A DNA stretch of 64,000 nt. Origin: an uncultured Planctomycetota bacterium. GTDB taxonomy: Bacteria; Planctomycetota; Brocadiia; CAIUPP01. Where the stretch lies: assembly GCA_903901045.1 (NCBI GenBank), contig CAIUPP010000123.1:1-64000 (forward strand), written 5' to 3'. Shown here one piece after another: positions 17,016 to 24,618 of this stretch. Below the pieces are notes generated by a model that was not told where the DNA came from, did no database searches, and worked only from the letters and a program-made list of their open reading frames with translations. A program made the position numbers and the translations under genes. Numbering within the stretch: the stretch's first letter is position 1; each line of letters opens with the position of its first letter.

Positions 17016-17887
17016 AACCCGAACGCCCCGTGACCTTCGTATGCGACGGCTTGCGGCTCACCGGCATGCTCGGCGAGCCGGTGGTGGAGCGCGCTGTCCC
17101 AGCGCGCTCAGAAACTCCCCGCTCCTCCGCCGGCGCCGTCGTGCTCATCCATGGCTGGGCCGGCTATCGCATCGGCCCGCACCGCATGCTGCTCCGCGCC
17201 GCCCGGCGGCTGAACGAGATCGGCTTCCACACCCTGCGCTTCGACCTGCGTGGGCGCGGCGACAGCGAGGGGGATGGCCCCGCCGTCGGCCTCGACGAGA
17301 TGATCGCCGACAGCGTCGCCGCCGTGGACTTCATCAAATCCGAGAGCGGCGCGCACCGGCTCGTCCTTGCCGGGATATGCTCCGGCGCGAACGTCGCCAT
17401 CGGCGCGGCCACGCTGCGCCACGACGTCAAGGAACTGACCCTCTGGTCGGTCCTGCCGTTCCAGCCGGAAGCCAGGGCCGGCCAGCGCGCGCGCCGCGCG
17501 CGGCACTACTTGCGGCAGTACCTCGCGAAGGCGTGCCAGTGGCAGAGTTGGAAGCGCCTCCTGCGCGGCGAATCCAGCCTGCGCGGCGCCGCCCGCACCA
17601 TGGCGGGCGATGCCGCTCCCCTGCGCGACGGACGCAACCTGAAAGACTCCGACCGCAACCTGATGCAGGCCTTCGCTGCATGGCGAGGCCGCGCGCTCTT
17701 CGTCACCGGCTCCCTCGACCCCGAGGGAATGGCCGGTCGGGAAATCTTCGAGCCATTCTGCCGCGAGCGCCAGATGCCCGCCCGGTTTCATCTGGTGCAA
17801 GGGGCCACGCATTCCTACTACGACCCCGCGCATGAGCGCGAAGTAATCGATGCCACGCTCCGCTGGTTGCAAGACAAGGAATCATGA
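17003..17887 (+). CDS. Alpha/beta hydrolase resembling exosortase-associated hydrolase 1, with in-frame repeat
   Basis: This 294-residue protein shows VLIHGWAGYRIGPHRM, LRFDLRGRGDSEGDGPAV and an elbow GICSGANVAIG, where Cys replaces the usual Ser. The C-terminal GATHSYYDPAHEREV supplies the His. The N-terminal loop between LTGMLGEP and GAVVLIHG contains VVERAVPARS, coded by the 26-bp dispersed palindrome at 17083-17108, an in-frame insertion. It is coupled by overlap to the preceding hydrolase and followed four bases later by the MurJ-like gene. Its substrate is unknown; a thioesterase-like action on the nearby ACP is possible. Confidence 0.78.
   Translation: MADLKPERPVTFVCDGLRLTGMLGEPVVERAVPARSETPRSSAGAVVLIHGWAGYRIGPHRMLLRAARRLNEIGFHTLRFDLRGRGDSEGDGPAVGLDEMIADSVAAVDFIKSESGAHRLVLAGICSGANVAIGAATLRHDVKELTLWSVLPFQPEARAGQRARRARHYLRQYLAKACQWQSWKRLLRGESSLRGAARTMAGDAAPLRDGRNLKDSDRNLMQAFAAWRGRALFVTGSLDPEGMAGREIFEPFCRERQMPARFHLVQGATHSYYDPAHEREVIDATLRWLQDKES
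17083..17108 (+). repeat. 26-bp dispersed palindrome, copy 2, inside a CDS
   Basis: The 26 bases are identical to those at 2443-2468 and 33126-33151, but here they lie in the hydrolase reading frame and code for VVERAVPAR without breaking it. Confidence 0.92.
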
Positions 17888-17891
17888 TCGC

Positions 17892-19784
17892 ATGACCGCC
17901 GCCCCTGAACATCGCAGTTCGGTCATCGGCCACCGCATCGTGCGCGGCGCGCTGGTCATCATCTTCTTCGGCCTCTTCCTCAAGCTCGGCGGGCTGCTGA
18001 TGTATGTGCTGCTGAGCCATTACTTCAAGCCCGGCGACGTGACCGACGCGTTCACCTCCGTGTACGACAAAGTCATCACCCTGCTGTTTTACTCCAGCAT
18101 GCTCAAAGTGCTCGTGCCCGCCTTCATGCCGCTCTTCTCCGAGCAGCGCCACAAGGAGACCGAGGAAAAGGCCTGGGAACTGGCCAACACCATGGCCAAC
18201 CTGGCGCTCCTGTCGGCCGCAATTTGCGTTGCGGTGTCGGCCCTCTTCGCCCCCTGGTTGATTAGCGCGCTCCTGCCCAAGTTCAAGCCGGGGGCGCATG
18301 ATGTCGCCGTCAGCCTTGTGCGCTGGATGGCGCCGGGGCTGATCGTCCAGTTCTTCGCGATCATGGCGCTCGGGGTGCTTAACAGCTACAAGGTCTTCAG
18401 CTACCCCGCGGCCTCCGACGCGACGCAAAAATTCGTCTGGGCCGCCGGCATTTTCTTCGGCTTCACGATCCTAAAGACTCCGCTGACCTCCGAAAATGCC
18501 CCCATGGTCCTGGGCGGCTCCTACCTCATCGCCTGCTTGGCGCAGGCGGGCGTTCTGCTTGCCGGATTGGGGCGCGAACGCCTGAAAATGTACAAGCCGA
18601 CCCTGCCGATCATCTCCGTCAAGCGGTTGTGGATCGAATCGGGCTGGGTCGCGGGTTGCGCGGCGCTCTTCGCCGGGTGGGCGTGGCTGGTGAACGCGTA
18701 CGAGGCGGACGCCGGGCGGCGCTCCTTCTTCACCATCAGCGGCCTCATCGGCGTCGGATGTGTTTACTGCGCCATCCTCTGGTATCGCAGCAAACGGGGA
18801 ACGACGCTCCTGGCGCGCATGGCGTTGCTCTGCTCCCCGCTCATCATCGGCGTGCTTTTCGCGCGCTACCGCGACCTCGTGCTGGCCTCCTTCCAGTCCT
18901 ACACGGAAGGGGGGGGGTTCACCCTCATCCAATACGCCTCCAAGGTCGTGGTCTTCCCCAGCGTCCTGGTCGCATCCAGCCTGGCCATAGCCATGTTCCC
19001 TTACCTGAGCGACATGGCCGCGCGGGAGGACACCAGCCATCACAGCGCCGTCGTCGCCGGGAGCGTGCGCATGCTCGGCGTCGTCCTGTTGCCGCTCACC
19101 GCGCTGTTGATCGTCCTGAGCGCGCCCGTCATGCAACTGCTGTTTGACAAGGGGCAATGGACTCCGCAGGAGCTGGCTCAGGCGCAGCTTGCGCTGGCGG
19201 TGTTGAGCACCGGCATCTTCTTCATGGCGATCGAGAACGTGCTCATGCAATCGCTCTTCAGCATGCAGCGCATGGTGCTGCCCACGGTGCTGGGGATCGT
19301 CATCTCCGCGGGCGGCAGCCTGATTCTCTACGCGCTCATCGAGGGGATGGGGCTGAAGAACGACACCGCCGCGGTCTTCCTCATCGTGTGCATCGCCTAC
19401 CCGGCCACACGCATCGTGAAGAACCTGCTGCTGCTCTACTTCGTCAACCGGCGCGAGCCGCTGATGGCCCCCGGCGAGGGGTGGAGCTACGTCGGGCGGT
19501 TGGCGGCGATCTGCGTGGCGGTGGGCGTCGCCGCCTGGGCCGCCCATGCCGCCGCGCTGCGATTCATCCACCTGAAACCCGCCCTTTTCACCGGCGGTCT
19601 GGCGCGCGTGAAGATGGCCACGATGGCCGAAGTCTGCATCCCCACCCTCTGCGCGCTGGTGGTCTACCTCGCGCTCATGGCGCTTCTGAAAATGGAAGAA
19701 CTCCGTCTGGTCGTGGATTACGTCCGGCGGCGGGGATGGAAGCTTCGAGGGGAGGGGCGCGCTTCGCCAAATGCGGAGGGGTGA
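17892..19784 (+). CDS. MurJ/MviN-family lipid flippase
   Basis: The 630-residue integral membrane protein has about 14 predicted hydrophobic helices and MOP-superfamily features: FKPGDVTDAFTSVYDKV near the start, PAFMPLFSEQR, FPYLSDMAAREDTS and LLPLTALLIVLSAPVMQLLFDKGQWT, typical of MurJ. MurJ flips lipid II; relatives in polysaccharide loci (Wzx-like) flip undecaprenyl-linked oligosaccharides. The neighbours (GT2, deacetylase, ACP) suggest a polymer-specific role, but this could be the cell's main MurJ. The ATG at 17892 lies four bases after the hydrolase stop. Confidence 0.87.
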   Translation: MTAAPEHRSSVIGHRIVRGALVIIFFGLFLKLGGLLMYVLLSHYFKPGDVTDAFTSVYDKVITLLFYSSMLKVLVPAFMPLFSEQRHKETEEKAWELANTMANLALLSAAICVAVSALFAPWLISALLPKFKPGAHDVAVSLVRWMAPGLIVQFFAIMALGVLNSYKVFSYPAASDATQKFVWAAGIFFGFTILKTPLTSENAPMVLGGSYLIACLAQAGVLLAGLGRERLKMYKPTLPIISVKRLWIESGWVAGCAALFAGWAWLVNAYEADAGRRSFFTISGLIGVGCVYCAILWYRSKRGTTLLARMALLCSPLIIGVLFARYRDLVLASFQSYTEGGGFTLIQYASKVVVFPSVLVASSLAIAMFPYLSDMAAREDTSHHSAVVAGSVRMLGVVLLPLTALLIVLSAPVMQLLFDKGQWTPQELAQAQLALAVLSTGIFFMAIENVLMQSLFSMQRMVLPTVLGIVISAGGSLILYALIEGMGLKNDTAAVFLIVCIAYPATRIVKNLLLLYFVNRREPLMAPGEGWSYVGRLAAICVAVGVAAWAAHAAALRFIHLKPALFTGGLARVKMATMAEVCIPTLCALVVYLALMALLKMEELRLVVDYVRRRGWKLRGEGRASPNAEG

Positions 19785-19790
19785 ACGGAT

Positions 19791-19837
19791 GATTTGCGCT
19801 TACGCGGTGCGCCGGGCGCACCGCGTAAGCGCAAATC
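19791..19837. terminator. Two-way terminator hairpin, 23-bp perfect arms
   Basis: Perfect 23-base arms (19791-19813 and 19815-19837) surround a single base between the stops of two convergent genes. The structure would terminate or protect both transcripts; no long T-tract is present, so the mechanism is uncertain. Confidence 0.75.
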
Positions 19838-19841
19838 GCCG

Positions 19842-20807
19842 TTACAGACTAACCATCCGCCCCGTTTGCGCCGCGCTGCGCGCGCCGACGAGCACTTCCA
19901 GACAGCGCACTGCGTCGGCGTAGGTCGCGCGCACCCCTCGGGCGTGGCCGTCGCGGACGCCGTCGAGGAACGCCTTCTGCGCCTTCTGGAGCGCGCAGCC
20001 GGTATGCTCGACGCAGGCGCGCCGTCCCGCCTCGACCACCTCAAGCGATTCATCCGTGAGGCGCAGCTCCAGTTCGTCGGCCAGGAGCGTCAGCGCGTGC
20101 TCATGGCGCGGGCTGACGATGCTCGTCACGAACTCGCCCGCCACGCCGCTCTGGAACCGGACCACCGCCGCCACCGCATCCTCCAGGTCGAACTCGGGAA
20201 TCCGCGCCGCCGTCACCCCCTGGAACTGCACCGCGCCGACAGCCGCCATCTCGCCGGCCATGCAGCGCGCGGCGTCGATCAGATCGCCCGTCAGCAGGGC
20301 GGGGAGCCCGCCGCACGTCTCCGTCTTGCGACGCCAGCCCGTGGGGGGCAGGGGGGCCAGGTTTGTCCCGCGCAGGAGCGCCGGTTTGCGCCCCTTCAGA
20401 AGTTCCAGCGCCTGCTCCATTCCGGAGAGGTAGCGCCAGAGGAAGCCGACGGAGGCCACCACGCCGGACTTCTCGATTTCTTTCTGGATTGTGCGCGCCT
20501 TTTCCGGATTGAGCGCGACGGGCGGGTCCACGAACAGGTGGATGCCCGCGCGCGCGGCGGCCACCTCCAACTCCCCGCGCGCGAAGGGAGGCGTGCAGAC
20601 GAACACCGCGTCGAGCCGCTGCGCTTCCAGCAGCGTGCGGAAATTGATGTGCGCCGAGGCTCCGAACGGCGCCGCCGCCTCCTCAGCGCGCCGGCGGTCT
20701 GTATCGCACACGGCAACCACCTGTGCCTCGGGGTTCTTCGCCAGGCACTCCAGGTGCGCGCGTCCCGAGCCTCCCGCCCCGACCAGTCCCACGCGAATCG
20801 CCATCAC
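19842..20807 (-). CDS. Gfo/Idh/MocA family NAD(P)-dependent oxidoreductase
   Basis: The 321-residue protein begins with a Rossmann fold (VGLVGAGGSGRAHLECLAK, then VVAVCDTDRRRAEEAA) and has the VFVCTPPFARGELEVAAARAGIHLFVDPPVAL region, where the family normally has EKP; here the lysine position reads DPP, so catalysis may differ. The C-terminal half has the usual beta-sheet domain. These enzymes oxidise or isomerise sugars and inositols, often nucleotide sugars. It is on the opposite strand to the flippase gene and precedes pgsA by about 50 bases in reverse order; a role in sugar precursor supply is only a guess. Confidence 0.87.
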   Translation of the reverse strand: MMAIRVGLVGAGGSGRAHLECLAKNPEAQVVAVCDTDRRRAEEAAAPFGASAHINFRTLLEAQRLDAVFVCTPPFARGELEVAAARAGIHLFVDPPVALNPEKARTIQKEIEKSGVVASVGFLWRYLSGMEQALELLKGRKPALLRGTNLAPLPPTGWRRKTETCGGLPALLTGDLIDAARCMAGEMAAVGAVQFQGVTAARIPEFDLEDAVAAVVRFQSGVAGEFVTSIVSPRHEHALTLLADELELRLTDESLEVVEAGRRACVEHTGCALQKAQKAFLDGVRDGHARGVRATYADAVRCLEVLVGARSAAQTGRMVSL

Positions 20808-20860
20808 GATCCTCCCCGCGAGCGCCCGCCGCCGGGCCCCGCTGCTTCATTGTCTTTCAA

Positions 20861-21472
20861 TTAGAGCCGCGCCATGTTGCCGCTCGCCCGGCCGCCCTTC
20901 AGCGCGCGCCGAATGTCATAAGCGTACTGCCCTGCCGAAACCACGCTGAAGAAAAGCATCCCCGCCGCGCCGAACATCACGAACAACTCCAGCGGAAACG
21001 CCATCGCGTCGAACGGCGGAACCATGATTGCCAGCAGTCGCACCAGCACGGTGAAGATCACGCCGAACTGGATTACCGTCTTGATCTTTCCGGGCATCCC
21101 CGCCGACACCACGATCCCTCTCAGCAGCGCCAGCGGACGCAGGAAGAACGTCACGACGGCCTCGCGCCCGATTAGAACAGCCACCAGCCAGAAGGGGAGC
21201 GCCGGGGGGGTCGTCAGCGCGAAATCCACGAACACCATCATGCAGAAAAGCGCGTCGGCGAACGGGTCCATCAATTTGCCCAGCACCGTCACCGCCTGCC
21301 ATCGGCGCGCGAGCAATCCGTCCAGCCAATCCGTCAGGATCGCCAGGATCACCAGTACGATCAGGGCGATGAGATTGCCGGTGGTTTCCTTGTGGCCGAT
21401 GAGCAGAAACGCGGGCCCCATCAGGAGGCGGAAGAAAGTCAGGATGATCGGCAGTCTGCGCAGAAAACTCAA
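20861..21472 (-). CDS. pgsA: CDP-diacylglycerol-glycerol-3-phosphate 3-phosphatidyltransferase
   Basis: The 203-residue integral membrane protein has the CDP-alcohol phosphatidyltransferase motif DG-x2-AR-x8-G-x3-D-x3-D, seen as DWLDGLLARRWQAVTVLGKLMDP and the following FADAL. It makes phosphatidylglycerol phosphate, the precursor of phosphatidylglycerol and cardiolipin, at the inner face of the membrane. Four to six hydrophobic helices are apparent and the length is typical of PgsA. Head-group specificity cannot be read from sequence alone, so another CDP-alcohol transferase is possible. Confidence 0.88.
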   Translation of the reverse strand: MSFLRRLPIILTFFRLLMGPAFLLIGHKETTGNLIALIVLVILAILTDWLDGLLARRWQAVTVLGKLMDPFADALFCMMVFVDFALTTPPALPFWLVAVLIGREAVVTFFLRPLALLRGIVVSAGMPGKIKTVIQFGVIFTVLVRLLAIMVPPFDAMAFPLELFVMFGAAGMLFFSVVSAGQYAYDIRRALKGGRASGNMARL

Positions 21473-21589
21473 CGGTCGCGCTCCAACAGGCGTTTATGCG
21501 GGGCCGGCATCGGCGAACTTACGCTAGATTGAAACAGCGCCCGGCCCACAAGTCAAGCGGAAGGGGCGCGCGTAACGGCGCATCCCGGC

Positions 21590-21618
21590 TTGACACAAGC
21601 GAGCGCGGGCACTACGCT
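21590..21618 (+). promoter_or_regulatory. Sigma-70 promoter upstream of the DUF502 gene
   Basis: TTGACA at 21590-21595 and TACGCT at 21613-21618 with a 17-base spacer. It lies about 55 bases before the chosen start at 21672 and may drive the whole glucan gene set downstream. Confidence 0.6.
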
Positions 21619-21671
21619 TGACGCGGAATGCTCCCCGCTCGGGGGGCCGGCTACGGCAGACCATCTCGAAA

Positions 21672-22406
21672 ATGGACACTGGATACATGGAAAACGACCC
21701 ATCCGGCATGCCGATGATGCCCCCCGAATTGCCGGGTCCGCCCCCGCCTCCCACGGCCCGCCACACGTTTATCATCGGCTTCATCGCCCTCCTGCCGCTG
21801 ATGCTGACGCTCTTCGTCCTCAGCCTTGCGTGGCAGATTGTCGTGAAACTCAGCGGGCCGCTCGGCGCCGCCATCAGCTGGACCGTCTCAAAAACCACCT
21901 CCTTCGGCACCCCGCCGGAATGGGCGGGCACCGCCGCCGCCGTGCTCCTGTCGCTGCTGGGCATCTACCTGATGGGACTGGCCATCGTCAACATCTTCGG
22001 CTCGCAACTCGTCCTCTGGACCGACGCACTCTTCAGCCGCCTGCCCGTCCTGCGTCACATCTACCCGCACGCCAAGCAGCTCTCCGAGTTCCTCTTCGGC
22101 GCGCGCAAACTTAATTTCCGCCGCGTCGTCCTCATCGAATATCCGCGCAAGGGGGTCTGGTCGCTCGGCTTCGTCACCAGCGGCGGAATACCGGCCGCAT
22201 CGCGCAAGATGAGCATGCCGCTGATCGCCGTCTTCATCCCGGCCTCCCCCACGCCTTTCACGGGCTGGACCGTCCTGACGCCGGAATCGGAGGTGGTCGC
22301 GGTGGAGATGACGGTGGATGAGGCGGTGCGTTTCTTCGTCTCGTGCGGCGTGATCATCCCCGGTCAGCCGGCGGAGCCTCCGCCTCCGGCGGCGAAACTC
22401 GATTGA
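21672..22406 (+). CDS. DUF502 family membrane protein
   Basis: The protein of about 244 residues starts with a Pro/Met-rich stretch, then two transmembrane helices (TFIIGFIALLPLMLTLFVLSL and, after a loop, AAVLLSLLGIYLMGLAIVNIF), then a soluble part with YPHAKQLSEFLFG, VVLIEYPRKGVWSLGFVTSGG, PASPTPFTGWT and VDEAVRFFVSCGVI. This is the DUF502 (COG2928) pattern; no biochemical role is firmly established for the family, though plant relatives (LCV/COV) affect vascular patterning. The start could instead be the ATG at 21687. The GH57 gene follows 38 bases later. Confidence 0.88.
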   Translation: MDTGYMENDPSGMPMMPPELPGPPPPPTARHTFIIGFIALLPLMLTLFVLSLAWQIVVKLSGPLGAAISWTVSKTTSFGTPPEWAGTAAAVLLSLLGIYLMGLAIVNIFGSQLVLWTDALFSRLPVLRHIYPHAKQLSEFLFGARKLNFRRVVLIEYPRKGVWSLGFVTSGGIPAASRKMSMPLIAVFIPASPTPFTGWTVLTPESEVVAVEMTVDEAVRFFVSCGVIIPGQPAEPPPPAAKLD

Positions 22407-22443
22407 TCGGCGCGAGTTCTTCAGCCAGCAACAGACAGGGACC

Positions 22444-24588
22444 ATGGAACAGATACACCTTGCTTTCCTCTGGCACCAGCATCAGCCGTACTACAAGGAT
22501 CCAGTCGGCGGCGAGTACCGTCTGCCCTGGGTGCGGCTGCACGCGATCAAGGACTACGTCGGGATGCTCCTGGTGCTCAAGGAATTCCCCGCCATCCACG
22601 CCACGATCAACCTGGTCCCCTCCCTCGTCGTCCAGATCGAGGAGTACGCGCGCGACCAGGCCGAGGACCGCAACCTGCGCCTGACGCGCATCCCCGCCGA
22701 AGACCTCATCGAGGCCGACCGCCTCTACATCCTCGACCAGTTCTTCATGGCCAACGCGCCGAAGTTGATCGACCCCTTCCCCCGTTACCGCGAGTTGTTC
22801 CACCTGCGCAAGCCCTGGAGCCACAAGCCGGCGCAAGTGCTGCGCGAGTTCAGCCCGCAGGCGCTTCGCGACGTTCAGGTATGGGCCACCCTGGCCTGGT
22901 TCCATCCGCTCGTGGTCGAGGGCGACCCCGCGCTCAAGGCGCTGCGCGCCAAGGGGCGCGATTTCACCGAGCAGGACAAAGCCGCCATGCTCCGCAGCCA
23001 GGAAGCCGTCCTGCGCCGCCTCCTTCCCCTGCACAAGGAGATGGCCGACAGCGGGCAGATCGAGCTCTCCACCACGCCGTTCTATCACCCCATCCTCCCG
23101 CTGCTGTGCAACCCGGAATGCGCGCGCGAGGGGCTGCCCGGCCTGCCGATGCCGGACAAGCGCTCCGACTTCCTCCCCGACGCGCACATCCACCTGGAGC
23201 GCGCCCTCGCGCAGCATGAGCGCACGTTCCATCGCCCGGCCACCGGCATCTGGCCGGCGGAGGGCTCCGTCAGCATGGACATCCTCCCGCTCCTCCGCGA
23301 CCGCGGTCTGCGCTGGATCGCGACCGACGAGGCGATCCTGGCGCGCTCCCGGCCCACCGACCTGTCGCGCGACTCATCCGCCAGCCTGCTCCATCCCGAC
23401 GCGCTGTATCAGCCCTACTCGCTCCCCGGCGACGGGGACCTTCCCGCCATCATCTTCCGCGACCGCGTCCTGGCGGATTCCATCGGCTTCGAATACCACC
23501 GCGGCGACCAGCGCGCCGGCGCGGAGAATTTCGTCTGGCGCATCTGCGAGGCCGCGCGCCGCTGCAGCGGCGGTCCGCGCCTCGTCAGCGTCATCCTCGA
23601 CGGCGAGAACCCCTGGGACTATTACGATGACGCCGGCGTTCCCTTCCTTCGCGACCTGTACGCCCGTCTCTCCAAGGAACCGGCCATCGCCACCACACGG
23701 CTCACTGACTACGTCACCGCGCACCCGTCGGAGAAGTCGCTCTCCCGCCTGTACGCCGGCTCCTGGATTGACGCCAATTTCGGAATCTGGATCGGCGCCC
23801 CGGAGGACCGCGCCGCCTGGAGCCTCGTCGCCGAGACGCGCGAAACCCTGCTCACGCGCCTCAAGCGGCAGCCGCCGCTCGACCCGAAGAGCCTCGAACA
23901 GGCCTGGGAGCAACTGTACGTCGCCGAAGGAAGCGACTGGTGCTGGTGGCTCGGCGGCGACCACACCAGCGACCAGGATTACATGTTCGACGAACTCTTC
24001 CGCAGCCACCTGGCCAACGTCTACTGCCTCATCGGCGCGCCGGCGCCGGACTCGTTGAGCCGGCCGCTGGGAAAGCCGGCGCAGCATCTTCAGCGCAGCG
24101 ACCCGCTGGGGACGATCTCCCCGGTCGTGGATGGGGCCGTCAGCGAATACCAGGAATGGTCTTCGGCCGGCCATGTGTGCGCCACGGCCTCCAGCTCCAT
24201 GCACCGCGGCCTCTCCGACCCGTTCGTTGAACTGTATTTCGGCGTCAGTTCGGACGCGTTCTTCCTGCGGCTCGACCCGTCCGGGAGCGACATCGCCTCG
24301 CTGCCGAAGGGAATCGACATCACCCTCCAGATCCGCAAGCCCGCGCCCTCTCAATGGCGCATCGGCCCGATGAATGCGCCGGAGGTTCGCCGCGACGCCG
24401 GCGACCTCTCCTCGGGCCCGCAGCCGCGCGCGGCTGCGGGACGCATTCTGGAAATCGCGATCCCGATCTCCCTTCTTGCCGCTAAACCGGGCGATGTTGT
24501 AGAATTCGATGTGCAAGTGCGCGCAGATGAGGCGCTGATCCAGAGGATTCCCGCCGAGGGAAGCCTGCCGGTGCTCGTTGCGCAATAG
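22444..24588 (+). CDS. GH57 family alpha-amylase/glucanohydrolase
   Basis: The 714-residue enzyme is a GH57 glycoside hydrolase: the N-terminal LWHQHQPYYKD motif, the likely nucleophile E273 in GIWPAEGSVSMD and the acid residue about D386 in SVILDGENPWDYY. GH57 enzymes act on alpha-glucans (amylase, amylopullulanase or alpha-glucan branching activity). The C-terminal ~250 residues (after QRSDPLGTISPVVDG) form an extra beta-rich region often seen in GH57 amylopullulanases, possibly carbohydrate-binding. No signal peptide is present, so it likely works on internal glycogen. It leads the GH57-glgA-GH57-kinase series. Confidence 0.92.
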   Translation: MEQIHLAFLWHQHQPYYKDPVGGEYRLPWVRLHAIKDYVGMLLVLKEFPAIHATINLVPSLVVQIEEYARDQAEDRNLRLTRIPAEDLIEADRLYILDQFFMANAPKLIDPFPRYRELFHLRKPWSHKPAQVLREFSPQALRDVQVWATLAWFHPLVVEGDPALKALRAKGRDFTEQDKAAMLRSQEAVLRRLLPLHKEMADSGQIELSTTPFYHPILPLLCNPECAREGLPGLPMPDKRSDFLPDAHIHLERALAQHERTFHRPATGIWPAEGSVSMDILPLLRDRGLRWIATDEAILARSRPTDLSRDSSASLLHPDALYQPYSLPGDGDLPAIIFRDRVLADSIGFEYHRGDQRAGAENFVWRICEAARRCSGGPRLVSVILDGENPWDYYDDAGVPFLRDLYARLSKEPAIATTRLTDYVTAHPSEKSLSRLYAGSWIDANFGIWIGAPEDRAAWSLVAETRETLLTRLKRQPPLDPKSLEQAWEQLYVAEGSDWCWWLGGDHTSDQDYMFDELFRSHLANVYCLIGAPAPDSLSRPLGKPAQHLQRSDPLGTISPVVDGAVSEYQEWSSAGHVCATASSSMHRGLSDPFVELYFGVSSDAFFLRLDPSGSDIASLPKGIDITLQIRKPAPSQWRIGPMNAPEVRRDAGDLSSGPQPRAAAGRILEIAIPISLLAAKPGDVVEFDVQVRADEALIQRIPAEGSLPVLVAQ

Positions 24589-24618
24589 AACCTCTTCCCG
24601 GAAGGAATGGCTCAAGGA

